From contig JBAMJR010000051.1 in NCBI GenBank assembly GCA_038501785.1, positions 2,806,001-2,870,000 of the forward strand: a DNA stretch of 64,000 nucleotides, in the 5' to 3' direction. The stretch is from Myoxocephalus aenaeus (lineage: Eukaryota > Chordata > Actinopteri > Perciformes > Cottidae). This document shows, piece after piece, positions 1 through 11,900 of the stretch (position 1 is the first letter of the stretch; the number at the start of each line of letters is the position of its first letter). A program made the translations under genes and the position numbers. The notes below the pieces were generated by a model that saw only the letters and a list, made by a program, of their open reading frames with translations, did not search any database and had not been told where the DNA came from.

Positions 1-290
1 AAATCACACCTCATTTCTCTTGTTTCAAATTGAATCCTTGAGGGTGAACTGGAGGGTGGCACTGTTTGATGTGGGGTTGTACAGGGGATAGATGCATTTA
101 ATAAGCCTTCGCATGTGCGCTGCAAAGTATAACTCCTGACATATACTTTTGATTTTTGCAAAAATGTCAAGCTAAAACATAGACAAAATTGTCATCTTAA
201 TGAATACTGAACTTCTTTCTGCTGTTCTTGTGGAAAATAACAATTAAGTATGACCAACATATCTGTGCGTTAATGAATCTACAGCCAGTC

Positions 291-344
291 TTAATTAGGA
301 CAAAAGCAATAAACTATTTTTTTTAATTAGGACAAAAGCAATAA
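291..344 (+). repeat. Short tandem-like duplication, 22 bp twice
   Basis: The 22-bp unit beginning TTAATTAGGACAAAAGCA occurs at 291-312 and again at 323-344, identical, separated by an ACTATTTTTT spacer. A recent local duplication is the simplest reading. Confidence 0.8.
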
Positions 345-1369
345 TCTAAATATATATATATTTCCAAGCCCAGAAATTCACCTCTTATTGGTTTGTTTTT
401 CCTCAGCAGCCTTCTTTAAGATTAGATTCATGAGTGTGCAGAGAGGAAAGCTTGGCACTCGCACGCGGGGTTAGAGCGTGTGGGTGAAAGAGACTGGGCG
501 AAGAAATTACTTCATTGTTTAAAAAAAAAAGAAAAACAGCAGCCTTTGTGTTTATATTTCACCAGTTGAAATAAGTAGTTACATGATGCATTTTCACTGC
601 AATAAGACACTCAAGAAGAAAATAAACATCCTTGAGAATCAGGCAGCTCATGCATAAAAAAAAACCTTCCTAATTAGAACAAACCTAGCAGCCATTCAAA
701 CGTGCAGCATACACACGATTATGTCATTATTATTAATAAGTGGTTTGTTTTGACCTCAAGTACCTGCTGGGAACCAGAATAAGAACATTTGGTAATACAA
801 ATCGTACAATACATAGAGACATATTGTAATATTAATCTGATACCAGCAGTGTGGTGGAGCTGATGGTGCTTTTAAAAAAACATTTATAGTTGGTGTTTTG
901 GTTCGGCGCTTACTCTTACCTGAAAGACATGATGTATAGACTGTCCTTGTGTATTCATTTTCACACAATACATTCAATATCCTGTTGATTCCTTTTCATT
1001 TTCTCAATTATTGGTAATTGACTGAGGACCTCAAGTGGACGGTTGCTGAACATCACGTTCCACTGTGAGAGAAATGTGACCGTGTTAACAGCGTTCACCT
1101 GGCGTGACATCGCTGCTGCTGGCGACCTTCTAACCTGCAGCCTTCCCACTCAAATAAAAGACAAATCCCTCCCCGGATCTGGCAGTAATAAGCTTCCCAC
1201 GCTGGCTCCTTATAGTTTGACCTGAACACTGTCGCAGTAAGTGTGTTGGTGTCTCAGCTGGCACATCTTCAGATCAACTGTTTAATTCAGCAGATTGCAG
1301 AAATGTGTGTTTCCATCTTTGTAGACATTTGTATTGAGGATAAGTGATTTTATGAGGAAATATTACATG

Positions 1370-1418
<49 letters not shown>
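1370..1418 (+). repeat. (AAT)n microsatellite
   Basis: About 16 uninterrupted AAT units. Confidence 0.95.
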
Positions 1419-1420
<2 letters not shown>

Positions 1421-3289
1421 GAGCAAATAGACCACTGCAACATTAAAACAAAGGGGGAAAAGTACTGATAGTATTGCACTCATTAAATCTCGATAAATGA
1501 GGGGAAGTGAGATCTCTCACGAATGTTGCTGTTGCATTGTTATGCTGTTTCATGTTATACCAAGAAACAGCTCTCTCTCTCTCTCCAATAAGCAGAACAA
1601 ACAGATTAACTGATCAATCTTTAGTCAAGTTTGCATTCATTGCTGGAGGTTTAAACCATGTATTCATATATTTCCAACTTATACAACTGTTAATTACTTG
1701 TAGCTGATTATATTTCAACTGTTTTTTCATGACTTTCAGCTAACTTCCTCAACACACACACACTTCATTTCATCAGGGTGTTGAACGTTGGCTAGGAATG
1801 GGTCAGAGGGTACTTTAATTCATTTTAAATGATCTAATTCACAGCGCTAAACAGGTCCTGGATAAATTCTCTCCTCGTCTGAAAATCATTTAAATTCCTC
1901 AAAGCTGAGCTTGTAGAGGAACATTAGTTGAGGATTTGGTCCGATGCGTCAGCTCGATCCCTGGTCTATCTTTTTCTGAGATGGTCTCCATTTGAATTCA
2001 AATTGACTTCTTCTCTGAGGTGCATTCTCCGGGGGAAACAGAGGAGGGGAAACAACAATGGTTCCAGGAGCCGAATTAAACAGTAATCACTGGAGCTGAC
2101 GGCCACGAGTAGCGATGCTGATGAGGTTCATCAGCATCACTACCTCTCATCTTACTCATTAAGAGCTCGAGTTGCATTCAAAGAGGAAACAAACAACCAC
2201 AATATTTCAGTCAGACATGTTTATTACTTTTTTTTAAAGTTGCCGTTGAGACTCCGACTACGTCCGTCCCCGCAGATATGGTTACATGAGATAATAGGGA
2301 TTGATGATGAAACATATTCCCCTCCGTGGCAGCCTGGAGGTGAATGCTGAAGAGCAGGTGTAGCGATGCTGATGCAGGGCAGCAGCAGCATAGAGAAGGA
2401 GGTGGGCTCAGATAGTGTGGACTGAGGGTGTGTTTGATATGTCATTTGTAGTGCAGCTTGAGTAGACTGATTTATATTCATATTTGTGCATATCTGCTCT
2501 ATAATGACCACTGATGGAGAGCACATCTGTAATTGCTCGTTATGTGAAATATAATTTAACAGATCTTCTTTCTGCACACATTATTCTTCCATTACTGTAT
2601 CTGAACAGCTGAAATGCTGGACTACCAATGCATGCATACAAATATTTGCAAAAGGTTGCATAATCTCCAGGAAAGTTATTGCCAGAGGTTGCAGCTCAAC
2701 AGTCCCTGAGGTGTGTTTAGTCATTGTGAAGTCTGGAGAGAAATACAAGCAATATGCTTGAGTCATTATTAGAGTTAATTAAACAGGAGCGCTAAGAGGA
2801 TTCTAAATAAGGATGCTGTGAGCCACGCTGTGAGGAGACGGACAGTAAACCTCAGTGTTCACATTTTACTTTGTTGGACTATAATTACCATGAACAATTT
2901 AGCATGTAGGTGAATATTTAAATCAGACGGAATAGATGATTCATTGTGTGTGTGTGATATGCTTTGACAAGGCGGTGGGATGTGGCAGGATGTGCATTTC
3001 AAAGTAATAGCTGTTGTCATAATAGACCCAGAATAATTTTCATGGCCCTTGATCATAGTTAGAGTATCAAATGGAAATGACTTTTACACCCTCGGTGAAG
3101 ACATCCAAAATCACCCCAAAACAGGAAGACGTTTTGAGGCCCGCAGGAAGGATCGGTCCTGTGACAGTATGTTATATATACAGTATAGCAGTATATGTAA
3201 CAGTTTTTGTAACAAAACTAACTTTTGTTTGACCATCAGCATAAAAAGTACGGCTCAATTGAGAAAGTCAAAACAAAATGACAGAATAA

Positions 3290-3480
3290 CACACAACGCA
3301 CAACGTATTCTCGTGCAACTGATCCTATATATTTTACAAAAGATTCCCACGAATATCCAGCAACATGTGTCGATTTCCACTTGTTTACACGCGTACGATC
3401 TTTTCAAGATCGACTCCTATCTTCACAGGTAACAACTTAGTTAGGTTTAGGCAACACAACTACTTGGTTAGGTTTGGCGA
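3290..3480. repeat. Dispersed repeat with doubled GTTAGGTTTAGGCAAC-type units
   Basis: Two imperfect copies of a TTAGTTAGGTTTAGGCAAC-like unit lie at about 3437-3475, next to ACGATCTTTTCAAGATCG, itself a short palindrome. This arrangement is familiar from percomorph repeats. The 127-codon frame across 3049-3432 looks incidental. Confidence 0.45.
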
Positions 3481-4031
3481 AAATATCAATGCTTTTATAC
3501 TTTCTAGCTCATGATTACGTGGATTATATAAACATTGATTTTGTGGGATATCTACAAACTATAGGTACAAACGCTGTATGAGAACCGCCTGCAATATGTA
3601 TGTTGATATTGTCCAATCAATGTCATTTCTGTGTTATGTGACGAGGGATTTAAGGGTGTGTGTTTGTGCACTGGGGCCCGTTGCAGCTCCCTTACACCAC
3701 TGGTGGTATTCTCAGAGAGACCAGAGCGACTGCTGCACTGAGGTGACTCAATTATTTATTCCAAATAAAGTGGAGACGGTTGCTGAGAGCAGCTTGTTTC
3801 ATGGTAACATTATTCTTTGTGCCTGAGGCTGATGAGGAATAAAATCTTATCTGAACTGCACTTCCCCTCTCAGGAGGTCCCCTGCTGGACTCCAGAACCG
3901 TTTGTAGGCTGCCAGATCCAGAAGCTTTAATCCCACCCCCTGCAGAGGCTGCTTCAGGAGTCTCAATGTGGGACCAGCTGCATCTCCCGGGAGCAGCTAA
4001 TATGAGGCAGCAAAGAGACAGCATATATACA

Positions 4032-4032
<1 letters not shown>

Positions 4033-4102
<70 letters not shown>
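4033..4102. repeat. (TA)n microsatellite, about 35 units
   Basis: Uninterrupted TA run of 70 bp in the sec14l1 upstream flank. It is self-complementary and prone to cruciform extrusion and length errors. Confidence 0.97.
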
Positions 4103-4105
<3 letters not shown>

Positions 4106-5340
4106 TAAAACTAGTCTTACAGGTAGGCTTTGTATTTGTGCCTCTATGATTTACAACGTGTACATCATCTTTTGTTAATAAACAGTTTGTTTGTCATAAT
4201 TTTACTCAAACATCTCATTTGCATGTTTTAATAACGTCAACAATCCTACAATCTACTTGCAAATCATCAATTTAGCATTTTAGCATTCTTGTGAATCTGA
4301 ACCAACTCGTGTGGATCATTTTGACCTCGACAAGATAATGTTGTTGGAAAAAAACGTCAGATGTCTATTCACTGTAGAGGACAGAACTGCATGATCAACA
4401 TTAAACACTTGCAGGATAATTTGTTATAAAAACTAAACAACTACAAACAAATATAAGCATGTTTTGCTTCTACCTATACCTTTTCAGTCTTTATGTTTTG
4501 TATATTATATAGAATAATGTATTGTATTGTAATGATTGACTGAATAAAACACACAGACAAAGTAATGATACCACTCACCTCTATAACAGAGAATGTATAT
4601 AATTTGGAAAACACAAATAAACAGCAAAAAGCAAGACATTCTATCGACACCTATCACCTGCAAGGTGAAGAACAGATGTCAGGTGCAGAGCCAACTGGGT
4701 GACCAGCTGGTTGAAGCTGTTGTGTACATTAATTTTGGCTGACCCTAATTTACATTCCTTGAGTCTAAAGTCAGTCATCTATGTCATTAAAGTCCTAATT
4801 TCTATCATACATGTATGAAGACTCCATGAAAGGCAGTCCAAAGTGCTGCTTTTAGTTTAAAATGACTTATTTAAGCGTCAGTAAGGCTGGAAATGAAGAG
4901 AGTGCCATAACCCTTTCCACATATGATAAGCAATAATTTATATTGTACAAAATGATTGTACAAAATATTTTATGAAACCAAAAGAAGAGAACTTCTGATG
5001 CAGATTGTATCAGAATTATTCTGCTGTATATTGTTTGGTGTGCTACTAAAACAAAATTGTGTGTTACTTAATTAAGTAGACCAACAGTATTTGAGAAAAA
5101 GTACTCGGTTGCATTTTAACATGGGTTACTGACTCTACTGGACAAAGTGTAATGTCGTCATTAATATAAATATGATCATAGGCTGGAAAATGACTTTTGT
5201 AAATTAAACGTTACATTTACTGAACATTTTTATTATTTTTATATTTTTTTTATATTATATTATATATTATATAATTTATATATATATATCTAACAAACGT
5301 ATGAGGGCCTTTCACAATAAAACGTCTGAACTTCCAACTC

Positions 5341-5564
5341 GTCACACGGACTTCCTGTTTGACCGGAAGAGGCGGAGCTAACGTCTGCGTGCTACGGACC
5401 AACGGATAAACCAACGGACGGACCGCTCACAGTTTTACTTTTTTCGGGTTTTACAATGCGAGGAACGACACTTCTACAGTGAGCTGGCAACATGGTGAAC
5501 ACACAGAAAGTTGGACCGCTGCAGTGACGCTTCACACATTTAGCGGCAGCCATTCAAAACAGCT
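5341..5564 (+). promoter_or_regulatory. sec14l1: sec14l1 promoter and non-coding first exon
   Basis: This is a CpG-richer island in AT-rich flanks. It carries two ETS-type cores (CTTCCTG at 5351-5357, CCGGAAG at 5363-5369) and a GC-box-like GGCGG at 5371-5375, with no TATA box, as expected for a broadly expressed gene. A donor GTAAGT at 5565 and an acceptor AACAG ending at 5921 define a 357-bp 5' UTR intron; the second exon then reaches the start codon at 5948 after 26 nt. The transcription start cannot be read from the sequence. It is inferred to lie roughly between 5380 and 5500. Confidence 0.6.
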
Positions 5565-5947
5565 GTAAGTAAAGTTCGTCTGCTTCCTTTTTGTTTCGCC
5601 GCTCGGCCCGTTTGTCTCTAAATAGTACACAATATGCGCAGTAACATGGGTGTGGAGTGTTTGCTCTCGGCCTGACTTCACCTCTATTTGATATTATGTA
5701 ACGATGGCTCGCTGGTGGCTCGTATTTGTTCCTCTTCTCCCGGTTTAATCCCAACAACATCGGACGGAAGTCATGCGGAAGTCTTCCTGTCTCTGCACGC
5801 TCAGCTGATCTGTTTACAAGGGGGCGCACAGCTCAATAACTCATGGAAACTGCTGTCATCATGCATTTTTTAAATAGTATGTCCGCTGTGTTATGATCCG
5901 GTGTTTGTGATTATCTAACAGAGGCTCCCAGTGAAACCCTTTCAACC

Positions 5948-8900
5948 ATGGTGCAGGAATACCAGTCCCCCGTCCGGGTCTACAAGCATCCGTTTGAGTT
6001 GATAATGGCGGTGAGTAGCGTGTCAATACCCAGTGACACCATTTACTATTAATGTATATTATTATATAATAATCATGCAGGATCCTTCATAACTAAAGTG
6101 GTGCATCTGTGAGGATGTGGCCAGTGTGGCTTTGACCCTTGCACATCAACGTTGGCCCTAATTGCAAACTAAATATGAACAGAAGTATACAGCAGAATAA
6201 ACTGTTTTTCAGGTCTGAGTTGTGTCAGATTATAGGAAAGCAGACACTTTCAGAAGAAGCCTGTCTGCCTCCCAGGGTCACCTGTCTCCCTTTTGATAAC
6301 AACTTACCTGCAAGGAATGCTTTGTATCCACTCCTTTCTCCTGGTGCTGTGGTAAACACATTGATATGCAGGTCTGTGAGAACCTTGCTCATTAAACTTT
6401 CTCTAGATGTTGGATATCTCTCAGACCAAAACCGATTAGTTGACTGATCCGCTGTTAGTCTACTGAGATTTCTTTAGTGGAGAAGTCGCTTTTTCATGCT
6501 GAAGGACTTATTTCCCAGTAATTTACGAGCACATATCTGGTAAACACAAGATTGAAAGTTGTGCTTCTTGATGAAGAAACTCAGTTTTACAAATTTGTTT
6601 ATTAAATCATCGATTAGTTGACCACATCTTAATAAATAATGTATTTGCATTGCAAAAAATATTGGAGAATATACTCTTATCATCGAAGCATCTGTAGCTA
6701 GTGTGAGAGGTCATGGGCCTTTGTTTTTTTAAATGATTAATAACAAATGTTAAGCTATTGTGAATATGATATACCTTGAATTGCTGTGCTTAGTTATCAA
6801 GCAGAAATTTGTCTAGCTTTCTTAATGCAACTGTCAAAATGTTTACTGCAGCAGTATTCAACAGTCATTCCAGGGAAATGCACTGAAGTAGAGATGAGAT
6901 CCCATTTAGACTTTTTTTTCCCCCTCTTCAATATTCATTTGTCGTATAATAAACTACAAAGGAAAATGTCTCCTCATGATACTGAAGCAAAAGTAGGACA
7001 AAGGGAAAATGAAATGTGCATTTCCAAGATTCAGTTTTCACCCACTTTCAGTCGGCTCTCTGCAGTTTCACATTAAGCCGAAGACTTTTTATCCTTAGAG
7101 CTGAATAAAAACGGCAGCGCTGCAATGACACTTAGCTCTGCAGACTATATCTCCTTCACCAAGCAGTCCTACATCTACACAAACCTCATTTACAATGAAA
7201 CGTCTCTCTCAGAAAATCAGAGGTCTGAAATTCATCTTGCATCACTGCACGTTATTGAAAAGGATCTCATAATGGGCCCTTTGTGAAAACGTAAATAGCA
7301 GCTCCTGTGAAAAGATCCCGGCCTCGACAGCCTAAAGGAGAGAATCCAGTGCATCGTCTCCCACATCCTCTGCTCCCATTTATCTCTGGACGTTGTCATT
7401 AGTCCCCTGGCTGATATCACAATCTGTGTCCTGGAGAGCGCTGAATGTTTAACCAGTTACATCACCGCTGTCCCTTTTCATCCTGGGTTATGTAGTCGAT
7501 GTACTAAGCTACCTGTGAGTGACACCTGTAGAACTGGATTTAATCAATGTCCCCGGAGAAAACGAAGCATTGCTGCACAGCTAATGTGAAATATGATGGT
7601 GGAAAATGTTGTTTTCTGACAGTGTAGAGAAAATCTTCTGAGCCCCTTAACAGTTCTACTCTGCTCATCTTTTGTATGTTGTTGTGCTTTTATGCTCAAC
7701 GCTCTGACAGGAATAGGAAGGACGACCATTTCAATCAGTCTGCGATCGGTGAAACATGTTGCACAACAACCCACGTCAATGCTGCTTATTTACCAAGGCA
7801 ACCTTTCCCACTCGTTTATTGAGTGGATAATGTCATCTTATCGATTTAGATATATTGTATGCTGTGCAATATCAATACTGTGTGGGTGGGTGGGTGGGTA
7901 AGCACCAGCGCTGTAGCAAAATGGGACTACAGTCTGAACTTGGTTGTGCAACCCTGTTGTACAATGACACATATAAAACCTTGTTACGTTGTCAGCAGCT
8001 TCAAACCGGGTCATGATTCCTGGAAAGAGACTTTGCTGTTGAGTTTGTCAATTGGGTTTTTTAATTTATTTTTTGCCATGTGGAGCACCACAAGCAGAGT
8101 GCCATCTTGTCCCTTTTTTTATTGGAGAGAAGGCAGACATCTCCCAAACTAGGCCACTCGCACAAAAACAATCTAGATTGATAAATAGCACGAAAGGTAA
8201 GTGGAAGAATATGTATTTTTGGTTTTGGGGTGAACAGTCCCTTTTACGTGTGAATTTGGAGTAGGAAAAAAATGCAACTCCTGTCTTATTTGATCCTCGG
8301 CCCTTTTTTTTTTTTTTTTTTTTTTGACACTACAGTAGGTTGTACGCTGCATACCATACCAGTTCAGGTTGTCTGTTTACTTTAGACTGGAAGCAATAGT
8401 GTTATTGTTACTCTAAACATTCAACAGTCAGCTGTCTTTACTGGGATGGAGGAGTTCCTTCTGTAACTTGTCAATATTTTATCAGTAAAAACCACACTGC
8501 TACTAGTTGCATAGACTGAGAACTTCGTTTTTCACCTAGCGACTCAATCAATATTTACAGGTGAGCTGCGGTCACAGTGGCTTGGACAGATGGTCGTGCT
8601 GTGGGCAGTCAAACTCACCTCATAGCTTGTAAAAGCTGCAGCAGTTTGTTTATTTAAAGTGCTAAAGCCACTAACTAGTAAATGCTTCCTAACCAGCCAC
8701 AGAAATGTTGTGCTGTAAATCACATGTTGGAGTCTCGAGTCGGCAACAGAACAGTTTATTCTTCTGGCAAATACTAGTGACCCTATAACGGGTCCAGTCA
8801 AAGAAACTCCTGTCCAATCAGAGAGCTGCCTCAAAGTGGGCGGGACAAAAACAAAAACCCTCACTGGGAACAGAATGTACAGAGTCAGGAGGACCAGTGC

Positions 8901-11900
8901 TCTCCAAGAAAAAAAGAAGTAGAGTGGGAGAAAGTTCACAGTGATCACAGATACAGGGACCAGCTGCATATGGCTCTAAAAGCTTGGGACTGAATTGTTC
9001 CTCTACAAATGCTGTTTGAATCATTTGCTTATAGTACTCAAGTATTCCGCTGACAGTGTTTATGGGGTCTTTACACAAAAAAAGAGAATTACAGTTATTC
9101 TATTTATTTATTTTTTTACTCCCTTGGCCTTGATAGTTTGCCTCATTGTAACCGGTCTGCTTTCTTGGAGGGTGAAAGTAATTTTTCGTCGTCTCCTTGA
9201 GCCTTGAAGGCCAAACGAAGAGGCAAAGAGATGCTGCAGTGACGCTTGTTGTTCCTCAGGCTACTTTGTTTACAAACATGGCCGCCAGTGATGGAGGCAG
9301 GAAAACAAATGTGCACAGGGAAAGCACTTGTAGTTGACGCCCTGCTTGAAACAGGCTGTATTGCATTTTGGAAAAATTAATACAATCCAGTAAATAGCAA
9401 GTTTTTGCTTTAAAAAAAAAAAAGCATTAAGTAATCCAAAAATATGAAAAGCACGATTTTATTTCTAAAAAGAAACAAATAATGATCCAAATAATTATAC
9501 CACCACTGAACTTACTATGATAGAAATAATATTTATAATAAAATAATTACACTTATTAATAATGATAAAATGTATCAATTACATAAAAAAAAAAAATCAA
9601 TTGCAATTTATGTTTCTATCATCGCAGATTGAACGCTACAATAAGAGGCTGGCCTCAGAGGGTCATGCACCTTTTAAGAAAGAAGGGGGAGTAACTTTAG
9701 GAGCACATTGACACTATTGAAAAGAAAGCTCAATTTCAGTGTCTGCTTTGATAACAACATGTCAATGTGGACTTACTGAAAGTGTTTCATTGAGCCAAAT
9801 ATATATTTATAACATCAAGACTAAAGAATCTTCACATTTCTGTCGTACATTTCTTTCACACGTGATTGATTCCCCCCCCCTCTCAGGCCTATGTGAGGAG
9901 GTTCCCGAGGTCGCCCCTGATCCCGGTGTTTGTAGACAGTGAGGTCCTCAGCGAGAGCCAAAGCAAGGACGGAGCCACGCTGGTCACCGAGAGGCGATGC
10001 GTGATCGACATCGAGGCTCCACGGCTTCTGAAACGGGTACCGTTGAAACATCCCTAACGGTTGCTTTTAACCGGATCATTTGTTTTGAGGAACAAAAAAA
10101 GAGGACCGGTTGACATCTGATTGCATGATATTTTAATAAACATCACATCCCTGATTTTGTTTCTGCATGCAGATTGCTGGTGTAGACTTCCTGTACTTTC
10201 TGCAAAAGAACACACTGAATCGCAGAGACCGGACGCTCCACATTGAGGTCCACAACGAGACCTTTTCCAACAGGGTCGTTATCCGTGAGATCTGCAACTA
10301 CACGGTAAGCCCCAGAGTTTCATTTCTTTCTGGTTGTACTTTTTCAATTATTTTTAATATTTTACTTTTAGAATGCCGAGTGCAGAAAAATGAAGTCTCA
10401 ATCAAGACCCCCCAACTGTTAAATGTGCAAACCAGTAAACTGTTTTGTTCCTATTCAGCGCGTGTATCATTGATCTAAATGATCCTCTTATAGTGTGCCA
10501 AATGCACTGAGCCCTTGTGTCAACAGGTGGAGTCTTTAAAGTCAATGTAGTGTGACTCACTCAAATAATACCTACCCAGCTGAAACATTTCCTAAATTTC
10601 CACCACTTAACCCCCACCAGCAATATTGTTTCCGCTGCATGTGATCACTTCATCTGTGACATTTATTCATTATTTAGTATTTTATCGCTGCTTTTGTAGT
10701 TTGCTGTGGCATACAAGTGAAATAATAAGTGCTATGATGTATTTAGTTGAGGTTTCGGTGTCCCGTCACGCATTGTCATGCTCTCCCACAGGTTCATCCA
10801 GAGAATGAGGGCTGGACGTGCTTCGAACAGACGGCGAGTCTGGACATTAAGTCTTTTTTCGGCTTTGAGAGCACGGCAGAGAAGTTGGCGATGAAACAGT
10901 ATGCTAGCAGCATTAAAAAGGTTTGCTTCTTCGAATCTTTAACTTTTGCATTAATTGAAATGTGCCCACGGTATTTTGAGTTCTGTGATCTGTTGAGTAG
11001 GTCTATTCTTGCTTTACATGGTTTTTATGATAACGTCACTTGAACCTGAAGTCTCCTTCCTGTGTCGTAGGGTAAAGAAATGATCGAGTACTACCTCAGA
11101 GAGCTGGAGGACGAAGGAGTAACTTACATACCTCGCTGGACTCCCCCTGTTGTGGCCAGCCCTGCCAGGCTTCAGCTGCTGCCCCGCTCCACTGCCAGAG
11201 CCATCCCAGTCAGCGGTGCAAACACGGGACTGGACAGCAAAGACCCGAGCTGTCCCGCAGAGCTAGCGGCCGGCTCTCCCGACGGTCAGTGTTTAATCTC
11301 TAGTCACAATAAAGTATGGAGTAGCAGCCAGCACACGGCACAGAAGGGATAAAGTTCAAATATGTATAATTCATGCTCTTCCTTCCTTATCGACTTGATC
11401 ACAGGACATGCATATAAAGAATATGTATTTGATGTGTAGTAAGCTTTTAATCTCACTGCACTAACTCTCCTTGACACTATTTCTAAGAACAATGTTGAGT
11501 AAATAGAAAACAAGGCAAATCTTGCAAAACCAACTGAAACGATTCATTTTTTTTCTCATGTTGAAAATGCAACACGTCCTCGTACCTCAACGACAGAATG
11601 GGTTGTTTGCCGATGACTCCCACAACGACACGTCTAACCTTTGCAGAGTACCAGCGACAGACGCTCGTTGTGAAACGTGGATAAAATGGGGGAATTTCAA
11701 CTGAAACTGAAACCGCTTTGTTCGGTTTAAGAACAGAAAATAAGTGTTTGTTACGTGTATAACTTGGGTTACGGCGTTCCATTACTTTGTACTTGACTAT
11801 TGTACAGCTCCTGGTGTCTCCGATGTATGCAATATGTGCTAACGTTACACTTCGCATGTGTTTTTGTCCGGCAGACAAGCTGGATGCTGACTACATCAGA

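Larger units (their letters stand above)
1..5340. other. Gene-free flank upstream of sec14l1
   Basis: AT-rich DNA with the AAT and TA microsatellites, a 22-bp duplication, a quasi-palindrome at 2109-2143 and a dispersed repeat at about 3290-3480. No exon with recognisable similarity was seen on either strand. Confidence 0.6.
6011..9886 (+). other. sec14l1 intron 2 (largest intron, 3.9 kb)
   Basis: This is the intron between the first and second coding exons (donor GTGAGT, acceptor CTCTCAG preceded by a run of nine C). It holds an AT-rich stretch, a G-quadruplex motif at 7884-7898, a poly-T tract at 8304-8325 and an A-rich/AT-rich stretch around 9400-9600. No exon-like open reading frame with conserved protein similarity was recognised on either strand. 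Confidence 0.7.

Noticed and set aside
9274..9335. ATGGCCGCC start-like sequence in sec14l1 intron 2
   Set aside because: The frame ends after 19 codons and no downstream exon connects. The string resembles a YY1 site, but one match in an intron is not evidence of function.
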